Below are positions 44,350 through 52,476 of a stretch of DNA of 64,000 bases, in pieces (position 1 is the first letter of the stretch; each line of letters begins with the position of its first letter). The position numbers were made by a program, and so were the translations under genes. Below the pieces are notes generated by a model that saw only the letters and a list, made by a program, of their open reading frames with translations, ran no database searches and was not told the DNA's origin. This stretch comes from Haloferax elongans ATCC BAA-1513 (GTDB lineage: Archaea; Halobacteriota; Halobacteria; Halobacteriales; Haloferacaceae). The stretch is from assembly GCF_000336755.1 (NCBI RefSeq), contig NZ_AOLK01000022.1, positions 196,748 to 260,747 of the forward strand, given 5' to 3'.

Positions 44350-44419
44350 TGGCTCGGCTCCCTAATCGGGTCACAACGTAAGTCTTAATTGACGGCGAAG
44401 GGAAGCAGACTTTGTAGCC

Positions 44420-44494
44420 GGGTTGGTGGTCTAGCCAGGTTATGACGGCTCCTTCACACGGAGCAGGTCGGCAGTTCGAATCTGCCCCAACCCA
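44420..44494 (+). tRNA. tRNA-Val(CAC)
   Basis: A full cloverleaf of 75 nt: acceptor GGGTTGG/CCAACCC with discriminator A, anticodon stem GCTCC/GGAGC with loop TTCACAC (anticodon CAC at 44455-44457), T stem GGCAG/CTGCC with loop TTCGAAT. No intron; the CCA end is not encoded. An AT-rich box (TCTTAATT, 44383-44390) lies about 30-37 bases upstream. A T-run follows directly. Confidence 0.97.
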
Positions 44495-44583
44495 TTTTCT
44501 GATTCCTCGCAACGACGAGCGTCGCGTCCGTGAGCGAAGCGAACGAAGCGGAGCGAGGAGTCCGTGGGATCGAAAATGGTGAC

Positions 44584-44633
44584 GGCAGTTCGAACTCGGG
44601 AGCGAAGCGACCAAAGTTCGAATCTGCCCCAAC
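44584..44633 (+). repeat. Partial duplication of the tRNA-Val 3' end
   Basis: Downstream of the tRNA, 44584-44594 repeats the 5' part of its T arm (GGCAGTTCGAA), then 20 unrelated bases, then 44615-44633 repeats 19 bases of the tRNA 3' end (copy in the tRNA: 44473-44491). This resembles a leftover att site at a tRNA gene. Confidence 0.7.
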
Positions 44634-44646
44634 AAGCAAAACCCCC

Positions 44647-45048
44647 CTACGACGACTCGACGACGCCCTGCGCCTTCCGCAACGTCCGCCCGGCGTAGCC
44701 CACGCCAAAGCCCATCCCGCCGAGGAGGACTGAGATGAGCACTCCACTCCCGAGAGGGTAGAGAACCCACATAATCGACTCCATCGCGGAGACGGGGATG
44801 AACAAATTGAACGCGAACGCGAGACTCGGGCCAAGCGCGAGTATCCAACTCTCGATGGCACCGCCGCCCCGGTAGACGAAGTATGCGATGGCGGCGACGA
44901 GCAGGAGGAGCGCCACGTCGACGACGAGCGATTGAACAGACGTCGGGGGCGCTGCCTGCAACTCCCGCAGCGCGGTCAACGCCCCGAAGCAGACGGCGAA
45001 GGCAAGGGCCGAGAGACCGACGACGCTCCGGCGGGATGCGTTCTCCAT
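44647..45048 (-). CDS. Multi-pass membrane protein of unknown function
   Basis: A 133-residue protein starting MENASRRSVVGLSALAFAVC with about four hydrophobic helices and a short charged C-terminus. No motif recognised. The ATG at 45048 is preferred because the upstream extension contains no membrane or family features. Confidence 0.65.
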   Translation of the reverse strand: MENASRRSVVGLSALAFAVCFGALTALRELQAAPPTSVQSLVVDVALLLLVAAIAYFVYRGGGAIESWILALGPSLAFAFNLFIPVSAMESIMWVLYPLGSGVLISVLLGGMGFGVGYAGRTLRKAQGVVESS

Positions 45049-45162
45049 GGCAGGACAGTATGCGAGGAAGGATATGTGCTTTCGGGGGTGGGGAAACCGA
45101 GTGACAGCCGCGGAAATCACAGAACAAAATCATTTACCAGCCTCGTCTAAAATGAAACTCAA

Positions 45163-45642
45163 ATGCCACGAATTGCCCTCCAGGCTGTCCTTGTGGTGAG
45201 TTTGGTGCTTCTCGCAGGCTGTGCCACAACGACTCCGACAGCGCCGCCCGCAGCAACGAGCGCGGCTGAACACTCGACTGCGGCACCTCCGGAATCGACT
45301 TCGGCGGCGACAACCTCAACTTCGGGAACGACCACGACGACCGCGACTTCGACCACCGCGACACCCACATCGACCTCGGCAACGTCGGGATACGGCCACG
45401 GCACGCAGTTCGTCTCGATAAGCCAGAACGACCCCGGCAACTGTTCGTCGGAGGCCGTCACCTGCCGCACCTTCGAGAATCTCACGGCCGACCAGCGACA
45501 GACGTTCCAGCGAGTCCGTGACCACGGCCAACTCACCTTCCGGCCGAACGAGACCAATCCATTCGACTACTACGACGAGAGCCGCCCCGAGTTCGTGAAC
45601 CACGAAGGCACGTGGTACTTCGTCCGCGTGGCTGTCAGGTGA
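45163..45642 (+). CDS. Secreted lipoprotein with Thr/Ser-rich linker
   Basis: A 159-residue lipoprotein: signal MPRIALQAVLVVSLVLLAGC with lipobox LLAGC, then ~55 residues almost wholly Thr/Ser/Ala/Pro (probable O-glycosylated spacer), then a ~80-residue globular domain with two Cys (NCSSEAVTCRTF) ending VNHEGTWYFVRVAVR. The end resembles a small haloarchaeal extracellular domain (DUF7979-like from memory). Function unknown. Confidence 0.75.
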   Translation: MPRIALQAVLVVSLVLLAGCATTTPTAPPAATSAAEHSTAAPPESTSAATTSTSGTTTTTATSTTATPTSTSATSGYGHGTQFVSISQNDPGNCSSEAVTCRTFENLTADQRQTFQRVRDHGQLTFRPNETNPFDYYDESRPEFVNHEGTWYFVRVAVR

Positions 45643-45836
45643 GTTCGCTCTCGAACCGGACACTACCGAATCACCTCCTCGGGAGTTGGTGGGATGGAAC
45701 CTCTCCTCCACAACATAGACAATAGTTAACATTGAACACATCAAAGTACAAACGGTGCTCGCAGGGAGACCGGGTGGGTCGCAGTGAGACCGGTAGAAGG
45801 GGCACCAGAATCGACCGAGCACCGGAGGGGGAGAAG

Positions 45837-46271
45837 ATGGCAACGACCGAAGCCGAGAAGAAAGACGTAGTCCATCGCCTACACAGCGAAATCTGGAGCG
45901 AGGGAGACCTCGACCTCGTAGACGAAATCGTGGCTGCGGACTACGTCGAACACAATCCGACAGTCCCGCACGATGCTCGCGGGCCGGACGACTACAAAGA
46001 GTCGGTTCAGATGTTCCGAGCGGCGTTTCCCGACCTGACGCTCACCGAAGAAGACACGATTGTCGAGGGGGACAAAGTCGTCAGCCGGGTGACGCTCCGA
46101 GGCACTCACGAAGGTGCGTTCATGGGCATCGAACCAACCGGAGTCGAAGTCGAATCCGAGGGCATCGTCATCAACCGTATCGTAGACAACCAACTCGTCG
46201 AATCGTGGCCGCTGGCAGATATGATGGGTGTCATGCAGCAGCTTGGAGTCGTCGAGTCACCTGCCGACTGA
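45837..46271 (+). CDS. SnoaL-like (ester cyclase/NTF2-fold) protein
   Basis: A 144-residue NTF2-like protein. The pattern HRLHSEIWSEGDLDLVDEIV, then YVEHNPTVPHDARGPDDYKE and GTHEGAFMGIEPTGVEV, is typical of SnoaL-like polyketide-cyclase relatives, which in archaea are mostly uncharacterised. The ATG at 45837 follows GGAGGGGGAGAAG, which contains a Shine-Dalgarno-like GGAGG. A strong terminator hairpin follows. Confidence 0.88.
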   Translation: MATTEAEKKDVVHRLHSEIWSEGDLDLVDEIVAADYVEHNPTVPHDARGPDDYKESVQMFRAAFPDLTLTEEDTIVEGDKVVSRVTLRGTHEGAFMGIEPTGVEVESEGIVINRIVDNQLVESWPLADMMGVMQQLGVVESPAD

Positions 46272-46670
46272 GTTTCGTTCCCGCCTTCCGAGGCGGGATT
46301 TTCGTCGTGTACTCGTCCGAGAGCTGGTGAGCCGGTGTACTTCAGGACCAACTGCTCGGAGTGACGACAGACACCCGGAGACGATGCTGACGAGCGACCC
46401 GCCGGCTCATTGGCCGGAGTGAGCCACGCTGAGGTGACTCTCTCGCGAACGACACAGACTCGGTAGAGTGACAATTAACCGACACAGTCGTGCGTAAAAT
46501 ATCGTGGGTCTCGACAAGTCACGATTCGAAAATCGACCCACTGCTGAACGGCTATCAAACGGTGTCTAACCGGGTATGTAGTCACGTAACTCGACACGTG
46601 GGTCGAAAAATCAGTGAAACGGTCGCACTGGTATTTGTCAGTTCGCTCGGTAGCGTGTCGTCGCAGGAAC
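46272..46670. other. Intergenic region with terminator hairpin
   Basis: About 400 bases without a defensible gene. It starts with the terminator at 46280-46301; the second half (about 46480-46620) is comparatively AT-rich and probably holds the promoter of the surface-protein gene at 46671. Confidence 0.6.
46280..46301 (+). terminator. Stem-loop terminator after the SnoaL-like gene
   Basis: CCCGCCT-TCCG-AGGCGGG is a perfect 7-bp stem with a four-base loop (46280-46297), followed directly by ATTTT. It begins nine bases after the stop codon. Confidence 0.7.
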
Positions 46671-47591
46671 ATGAGTTTCCGAATGTACCTCACTGGCACG
46701 CTCGTCGTCGTCGCGGTCGTCACCGCGGTGGCCGCTGCCCCCGGCATCGGGACCGTCGACGACGGCACACACGCCACTGACCGAGCAGTACAGACAGCCA
46801 ATCAAGCACAGCACGGACAGACACAGGCGACGTGTCCGTTCCCCGCGAACGCGTCGTCCGAGTCGTTCGACGTGTCGAACCTCTCGGCACCATCGACCGT
46901 CCAACCGGGCGACGAGGTGGTAGTCTCGGCGGATATCTCCAATCCGAACGACGCTCCGTTGATTCAGTGCGTCGAGTTCCGGTTCGAAGGTGACGTCGTC
47001 GAGCGACGAGGATGGGCGTTGAACCCGAACGAGACGGAGACGATTACGTTCACGCTGACCGCTGAGGGTCTCGACGACGGAACGTACATCCACGGTATCG
47101 AAGCGCGAGACACGGGTGAGGTGGCGACCCTGACGGTGTCAGAGACGCCACCCTCGACGGCTACCGTCGTGTTCGACAACCAGACCAGCGATGGGACGTC
47201 GGTAACCGTCGCGAACGCGACGCTCTCTGACGGAGGATTCGTCGCAATCCACAACGAGAGCGGCGCAATTGTCGGTGCATCGACGTATCTCGCTCCCGGA
47301 ACCCACACGAACGTGTCGGTGGTGCTCGACACTCCGGTGGTCGAAAACACCACCCTAACCGCGATGCCGCACCTCGACACCAACGGTAACGAGACGTTCG
47401 ACTTCGTGCAGACCAACGGAGACGAAGATGGTCCCTACACGGACGACGGAACGCCGGTCACCGACGACGGGGTCGTAACTGTCGTGTCGGAGCCGACGAC
47501 GACGCCAAACGAAACCACAACTACACCGAACGAGACGGCGACGACGACGCCAAACGAAACCACAACCGTCCAGTCCGTCCTCGTCGTGTGA
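46671..47591 (+). CDS. Secreted surface protein with CARDB-like and DUF7282-like domains
   Basis: A 306-residue exported protein: hydrophobic signal (MSFRMYLTGTLVVVAVVTAV), an Ala/Gln-rich spacer, a CARDB-like beta domain (about 55-155, containing DEVVVSADISNPNDAPLIQC), then a domain of the DUF7282/BGGF kind (about 160-275, FDNQTSDGTSVTVANATLSD). The tail repeats TTTPNETT several times, giving many N-glycosylation sequons. Unlike haloarchaeal relatives it shows no C-terminal PGF or transmembrane anchor, so it is probably released or held by other means. Confidence 0.75.
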   Translation: MSFRMYLTGTLVVVAVVTAVAAAPGIGTVDDGTHATDRAVQTANQAQHGQTQATCPFPANASSESFDVSNLSAPSTVQPGDEVVVSADISNPNDAPLIQCVEFRFEGDVVERRGWALNPNETETITFTLTAEGLDDGTYIHGIEARDTGEVATLTVSETPPSTATVVFDNQTSDGTSVTVANATLSDGGFVAIHNESGAIVGASTYLAPGTHTNVSVVLDTPVVENTTLTAMPHLDTNGNETFDFVQTNGDEDGPYTDDGTPVTDDGVVTVVSEPTTTPNETTTTPNETATTTPNETTTVQSVLVV

Positions 47592-47698
47592 CGACGGGTC
47601 GGAACGGACTGGTGGGTGACGGGCACAGACACACCGTTTGTGCGACCGGACTCCCAGAGCGGCGTGAGCTTATTCGAGAATCCCGAGTTTGTCAACAT

Positions 47699-49081
47699 AT
47701 GACAGACTTCGACCTCGTCGTCATCGGCGGCGGGACCGGAAACACGGTGGCCTCGAACGCGGCCGCCGAGGGGTTGGAAACCGCACTCGTCGAACCCGGA
47801 CCACTCGGCGGCACTTGCCTCAACCGCGGGTGCAATCCATCGAAGATGCTGATTCAGCATGCGACGCGCCTGAACCAGATTCGGAATGCGGCCCGATTCA
47901 GAATCGAAGCCAGCGTCGAATCGGTGGACGTGCCCGGTATCGTCGACGACGTGTTCGGCACGCTCGACCCCATCGCCGAGCGAATGGCATCCCAGAAAGT
48001 CGAACAAGCAAACCTCACGCTATTCAAACACGAAGCACAGTTCGTCGACGACCACACCGTCAAAATCGACGGACAGGAGTACACCGCAGACCAGATTCTT
48101 ATCGCGGCAGGGAGTCGGCCACTGGTTCCGGGTGCAATCGACGGTCTTCGAGAGACTGATTATCTCACGAGCGCCGAGGCGCTCCGACTCCGCGACCTAC
48201 CCGACCGACTTGTCATCCTCGGCGGTGGGTACATCGCCGCCGAACTCGGCTACTACTTCCAGTCGCTCGGGACCGACGTGGCGCTCGTCGAGATGATGGA
48301 CACACTCCTCCCGCGCGAGGACGAAGACGTTGCCGCGGCGTTCACCGACATCGCCGAGACGAGACACGAGGTGTACACCGGCTACCGAGCGACCAGCGTT
48401 TCCGCAGACGGCGAGACAGTCACCGTCCACGCCGAGAACGAGTCGGGCGAGACAATCGCTGTCTCCGGCGACGACCTCCTCGTGGCGCTCGGTCGGCGAC
48501 CGAACACCGACCGTCTGAATCTCGACGCAACGGGCGTCGAACTCGACGAGCGTGGATTCGTTCGAACGAACGACCGACTGGAGACGAGCGTCGAGGGCGT
48601 CTGGGCGTCAGGTGACATCGCTGGCAACGCGATGTTCAAACACTCGGCCGACTACGAAGTCGAGGTCGTCACGGACAACATCGTCCACGGGAAGGCCCGC
48701 GAAGCGAACTTCGACGGGCTCACCCACGCAGTGTTCACCGACCCGCAAGTCGCGGGCGTCGGTGCGACAGAAAAGCAGGTACGTGAGAACGGCACGGACT
48801 ACGTCGTCGGACGGGCGGCGTTCACCGCTACGGCGATGTCGCGGGCGCTGAAGCTCGAAGACGGGTTCGTCAAGGTTCTCGCGTCACCGACCGACGGGGA
48901 GATTCTCGGAGTCCACGCCATCGGCCACGAGGCGTCGATGCTCATTCACGAGGCGACGATTGCGGTCAGACACAACCTGTCGGTCCACCAACTGGCCGAT
49001 ACCATCCACGTCCATCCGGCGTTGAACAAGGTGATGGCGAAAGCGTTCTCGGATGCGAGCGAGCGAGTGGCTCACGAGTAG
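47699..49081 (+). CDS. FAD-dependent pyridine nucleotide-disulfide oxidoreductase
   Basis: A 460-residue class I flavoprotein disulfide reductase. FAD-binding GGGTGN near the N-terminus, redox-active GGTCLNRGCNPSKML (two Cys, residues about 40-45), NAD(P) motif GGGYIAAELG, FAD motif ASGDIAG and the C-terminal HVHPALNKV with the catalytic His. Family members reduce lipoamide, mycothione, Hg(II) or small disulfides. Haloarchaea have a bis-gamma-glutamylcystine reductase in this superfamily that was first annotated as mercuric reductase; this gene is a candidate, as it lacks the N-terminal heavy-metal domain and C-terminal Cys pair of MerA. Confidence 0.9.
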   Translation: MTDFDLVVIGGGTGNTVASNAAAEGLETALVEPGPLGGTCLNRGCNPSKMLIQHATRLNQIRNAARFRIEASVESVDVPGIVDDVFGTLDPIAERMASQKVEQANLTLFKHEAQFVDDHTVKIDGQEYTADQILIAAGSRPLVPGAIDGLRETDYLTSAEALRLRDLPDRLVILGGGYIAAELGYYFQSLGTDVALVEMMDTLLPREDEDVAAAFTDIAETRHEVYTGYRATSVSADGETVTVHAENESGETIAVSGDDLLVALGRRPNTDRLNLDATGVELDERGFVRTNDRLETSVEGVWASGDIAGNAMFKHSADYEVEVVTDNIVHGKAREANFDGLTHAVFTDPQVAGVGATEKQVRENGTDYVVGRAAFTATAMSRALKLEDGFVKVLASPTDGEILGVHAIGHEASMLIHEATIAVRHNLSVHQLADTIHVHPALNKVMAKAFSDASERVAHE

Positions 49082-49153
49082 CGGGCGGGAAAAGAGGATT
49101 TCGGGTCCGATGGTGCGGTCTTCCAGAGCGGTGGCGTGGGTGTCTCCGGTAGT

Positions 49154-50074
49154 TTATCTGCCACGTCCACGCCCACGACCACGTCCGCGACCACGCCCAC
49201 GACCACGACGGCGTCCGCGCTCGGGGCCGCGCTCTGGACTGGGGGCGTCCGCGGCGTTCTTTACCTTTTTACGGCTGCCGCAGGCAGCCGTCCAGATGTG
49301 TTCGAGGTCGAATTCGAGGGTTTCGTAGTCTCCTTCGACCGTGTCACGCCACCGAACCGCACAGTTATTCGGGTTGAGGATAACTCCGTCAGAGGTCTTC
49401 AGACCCACGATACCGTAGGGCTCGGAGACCTCCTTGTTGACGAGTCCGTCACTGTCGGCGGCGACGAACATGGTGTGGAGTTCGCTGCTTCCCTCTTTCT
49501 TCAAGACGAGGGTGAAGCCGTGTTCGCCGTTGCCATTTTCGGGGCAGTGCGCGCTGACCTGACTGCAGCCACAGAACCACACGTCGTCTGGGGCTGGGCA
49601 GAGTTCATCGCAGTCAGTCGTGACAGTGCCGTCGGGTTCGAGTGCGCCTTCTGGAACGCTCCCGAGTTCGTCGAGTCCCTCGTCCGCGCAGTCGTTGGGA
49701 TTCAGGTAGTACTGATAGTCTGTTCCCGAACCGGTGTCGACGTCGATGCGGAATGCGATGATATACACCCCGGTGGCCGCCTCGTAGGCGAATTCGAGTT
49801 TTCCGTTGTACGGGTCGAACTCCGTTATCTCCTCGTATGAGATACTCGACCCGTCGTAGAGGACGACCTCAATCGTGTCGAAGGCCTCAGATTTGAACCC
49901 GTTGGCGTACACTTCTTTACACAGACACCAGTTGATGTTGTCCGGTAAGTCGCCAGCCAGCGCCGTTCCGGCAAACGCACCAGCGCTCACACCGAGTGCA
50001 GTCGCCGTCCCAGCGGCCTTCAACAGTATCCGGCGCGTCAGTCCGTATGATTCGAGTTGTTCGTCGTGAGTCAT
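49154..50074 (-). CDS. Tat-exported Cys-rich protein with Arg-Gly repeat tail
   Basis: A 306-residue exported protein. The Tat signal is in LTRRILLKAAGTATALGVSA with an Ala-x-Ala site (GTALAG). The mature part has 12 Cys, several clustered (CLC, CDELC, CGC), a very high number for a haloarchaeal secreted protein and suited to disulfides or metal binding. The last ~25 residues are almost pure Arg-Gly (GRGRGR...) after a Pro/Glu spacer. I do not recognise the family. The start is the ATG at 50074; an ATG four codons upstream is possible. Confidence 0.75.
   Translation of the reverse strand: MTHDEQLESYGLTRRILLKAAGTATALGVSAGAFAGTALAGDLPDNINWCLCKEVYANGFKSEAFDTIEVVLYDGSSISYEEITEFDPYNGKLEFAYEAATGVYIIAFRIDVDTGSGTDYQYYLNPNDCADEGLDELGSVPEGALEPDGTVTTDCDELCPAPDDVWFCGCSQVSAHCPENGNGEHGFTLVLKKEGSSELHTMFVAADSDGLVNKEVSEPYGIVGLKTSDGVILNPNNCAVRWRDTVEGDYETLEFDLEHIWTAACGSRKKVKNAADAPSPERGPERGRRRGRGRGRGRGRGRGRGR
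49157..49216. repeat. Hexamer-type low-complexity repeat encoding the RG tail
   Basis: The plus strand is a run of CCACGN/CCGCGN-type units (CCACGCCCACGACCACG and similar), encoding the Arg-Gly tail on the minus strand. Such tandem hexamers can change length by slippage. Confidence 0.7.
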
Positions 50075-50225
50075 TGTTCGATTCAAGTGGCCTCACCACT
50101 ATACCTGAGAGACGACCCAAGCCGGTATTGTTATAAAACAATTGCCAGGAATTCCGGTCTATTCACCCTCAGATAACATGATACGAGTGGGGTTTACTCG
50201 GCGAAAACCGAACCAACAGTTACGC

Positions 50226-50603
50226 TTACGGACCGTTTCCCACGGCGCTGAGGAGACCGTCTGGGACGGTTAACACACCGTACCAGATGAGCGCGACCAC
50301 GACGAGCGTGTACCCGACAGAGAGCGCGAGGTCCTTCGCGAGGGCGTGTGTCGAATACGGTACGGGTTCGTCGGACACGACATCGAGCGCGCCCTTGTGC
50401 AGGAGCACGAAGCCGACGATATTGGTCAGCCAGTACCCTGCGACGACGCCCGGCAGAAACCACTCGCGGGCGACGAGCGCGACGAGGAGGCCGAATCCGT
50501 ACGCGAGCGGGAGATTGACCACGAGGTCGTTCCACCACGAAAGCGGCGAGAGAACGAAGCCGATGAGTGCAATAAGTCCTCCCTTGGCTCTGCGCGGTTC
50601 CAT
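50226..50603 (-). CDS. Four-helix membrane protein, DUF6653-like or unknown
   Basis: A 125-residue protein starting MEPRRAKGGLIALIGFVLSP with about four hydrophobic helices and two conspicuous Trp-rich segments (SPLSWWNDLVVNLPLAYGFG; REWFLPGVVAGYWLTN). Family not recognised with confidence. Lies between the Cys-rich secreted protein and the pilus-like operon, same strand, but not tightly spaced to either. Confidence 0.65.
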   Translation of the reverse strand: MEPRRAKGGLIALIGFVLSPLSWWNDLVVNLPLAYGFGLLVALVAREWFLPGVVAGYWLTNIVGFVLLHKGALDVVSDEPVPYSTHALAKDLALSVGYTLVVVALIWYGVLTVPDGLLSAVGNGP

Positions 50604-50688
50604 TGCTAGATGTTGTCTGCCAGATAAAATACTGTTACTATCATTTTACGGTGGAGACTGTTTCGAGAGGGACGCGATGGGAGTCGCG

Positions 50689-52473
50689 TCAGTCCTCCCA
50701 GAGCGTCACAAGGATGACGGCGTCTTGGAGGTCGTACGCACCGCTGTTTTCGTTTCTCGTCCCGAGTTCGAACAGGTAGATGGCCTGGTTGTCGTCGAGT
50801 TCCATCGTCTCGCCGTCGTCGCTGATGTAGGGTTTGACGAACTCTTCGGCGTCGTTTTGACCGTTGTAGCCCTTGATGTCCGGGACTGGGTCACCGTCGC
50901 GGAGCACTCTGACCTGGTCGTGGTCTTCCGAAGAGTTCGCTGTGACGTACCAATCCGTAGCTGCGACGACATGTATTCCTTCGTCGGCACTCCCAGTGGC
51001 ATTGAACGACCGCTTTTCGCCATCGTTGACGTTTTCCCACTCTGACGGCGAGTGCGTCGAATTCCCGACGATGAACGTCACTTCGACGGGGACATCCCAG
51101 TTTCCGCTCTTAATCGCGCTTCCGAGGAGTTCGAATTCTCCTCTGAAGTCCACCGAGGGCACGACTTCACCGTTGTCTATGTCGAAGTCGTCTTTATCCA
51201 CAGGCGTTGGCCCTGGGTCCGGGCCTGGGTCTGGGTCAGGGTCTGGGTCAGGGTCTGGGTCTGGGTCTGGGTCTGGGTCTGGACCGACATCCCCGATATC
51301 GTACGTTTCGCCAACACCGCGGACTTCCAGCGGAATCGTCACCGTCGCGCCGGGACCGCTCGCGCCGTCAAGCGTGACGGTAACAGTGTCAGACTGAATA
51401 TCGGTGACGTTGCTCGGAGCCGTGTACGAGAGCCGGATTCGCCCCGATTTGTCGGCGACAGCCGTAGTTCCGTGAGTTGGGGCGACAGTCCCACCGAGTG
51501 GCGTAGGTGACTGGATGGTCACCGTCGCACCTGCGGCGGGGGCGCCGTATCGGTCGAACGCCCGGACGACGAGTGTCTTAGACCCGCCAGTCGGAACCGC
51601 TGCGTTCTCACCCTCGACTGGAATCGCGTAGGCAGCGGGACTCGGCTCTATCGCTTCGCCAACACTGAGGCGGGCGATTCGGAAGTCGTACCGAACGCCT
51701 GCGTCGAGTTCGATAGTGACGATAGCGTGGTCACCACTCGGCGTGTACGAGACCACCTGTGCGTGCGGTTCGTCTGCCATGAGGTCGTTCCACTCCGCCT
51801 GCGATAGCGACGTCGGAAGCGAGATGCGAACCGGGTCGGTGGCGTTGTAGACCGAAAGCGACTCGGTGCGAACCGAGACTGGCGAGACCGAGACGGTGTC
51901 TCCGGCAGTCGTGTGTCCATCGAGGTCGCCTTCGAAGAAGACGAGCGTGACCGAGGTGCCACGGACGAGCGACTGGCGGTTGACGACGGCGTTTCCGTCG
52001 TCGTTGAGATACGACACGCCGCTTTCGATGATCAACTTGGATTCGTCGCGCTCGGCGTACTCAGGCACGTAGACGATGGAACTGGTCGTGTAGGTGTGGT
52101 CCGACCCGTTCCAGAAGACCGACTCCGGTCCGACGGCCGACACGCCCGTGATGGTGACCGAGTCCGTATCGTCGACCCGGAACGTTCCGGTGCTATCCGG
52201 CGGCGACACCACGATATACCGCTCGGGGTACGTGATGTCGCTGTCGACCGCGACGCGGCCGCCGGAGTCGACGCCTGACGCGCGGAAGATCTCAGTGTCG
52301 AGCGACGCGAGGTCGTTCGAGACGCGTTCGTTGTGGTCTGCTTCGTCACCGGCCGTCCAGACCGGCGCGCCCGCGAGTTGGACCATCGCGATGACGGACA
52401 CGACGAGTCCGAACGCGAAGACGAGTCCGAGGATTTCGGAGGTTCCGCGGTCGGAGATGATGAATCGAGACAT
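50689..52473 (-). CDS. Long prepilin-like surface protein with Asp-Pro linker
   Basis: A 594-residue paralogue of the surface proteins at 18216 and 20282. The N-terminus DRGTSEILGLVFAFGLVVSV is a prepilin-like helix (possible cleavage after RG). The shared core contains LPTSLSQAEWNDLMADE and LDAGVRYDFRIARLSVG, followed by an Ig-like domain (VRAFDRYGAPAAGATVTIQS). A Gly/Asp-Pro repeat linker lies near residues 397-418, then a C-terminal beta domain. Last gene of the ATPase/TadC operon, three bases after its upstream paralogue. Confidence 0.85.
   Translation of the reverse strand: MSRFIISDRGTSEILGLVFAFGLVVSVIAMVQLAGAPVWTAGDEADHNERVSNDLASLDTEIFRASGVDSGGRVAVDSDITYPERYIVVSPPDSTGTFRVDDTDSVTITGVSAVGPESVFWNGSDHTYTTSSIVYVPEYAERDESKLIIESGVSYLNDDGNAVVNRQSLVRGTSVTLVFFEGDLDGHTTAGDTVSVSPVSVRTESLSVYNATDPVRISLPTSLSQAEWNDLMADEPHAQVVSYTPSGDHAIVTIELDAGVRYDFRIARLSVGEAIEPSPAAYAIPVEGENAAVPTGGSKTLVVRAFDRYGAPAAGATVTIQSPTPLGGTVAPTHGTTAVADKSGRIRLSYTAPSNVTDIQSDTVTVTLDGASGPGATVTIPLEVRGVGETYDIGDVGPDPDPDPDPDPDPDPDPDPGPDPGPTPVDKDDFDIDNGEVVPSVDFRGEFELLGSAIKSGNWDVPVEVTFIVGNSTHSPSEWENVNDGEKRSFNATGSADEGIHVVAATDWYVTANSSEDHDQVRVLRDGDPVPDIKGYNGQNDAEEFVKPYISDDGETMELDDNQAIYLFELGTRNENSGAYDLQDAVILVTLWED
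51210..51283. repeat. Hexamer repeats encoding the Asp-Pro linker
   Basis: GGGTCT/GGGTCA units are repeated in tandem on the plus strand, encoding alternating Asp-Pro on the minus strand. The unit number is likely to vary between strains. Confidence 0.8.
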
Positions 52474-52476
52474 GGC

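Noticed and set aside
49157-49216. CRISPR-like array at the short repeats
   Set aside because: The repeats are contiguous hexamers in a coding frame without spacers; they encode an Arg-Gly tail. The same applies to the repeats at 51210-51283.
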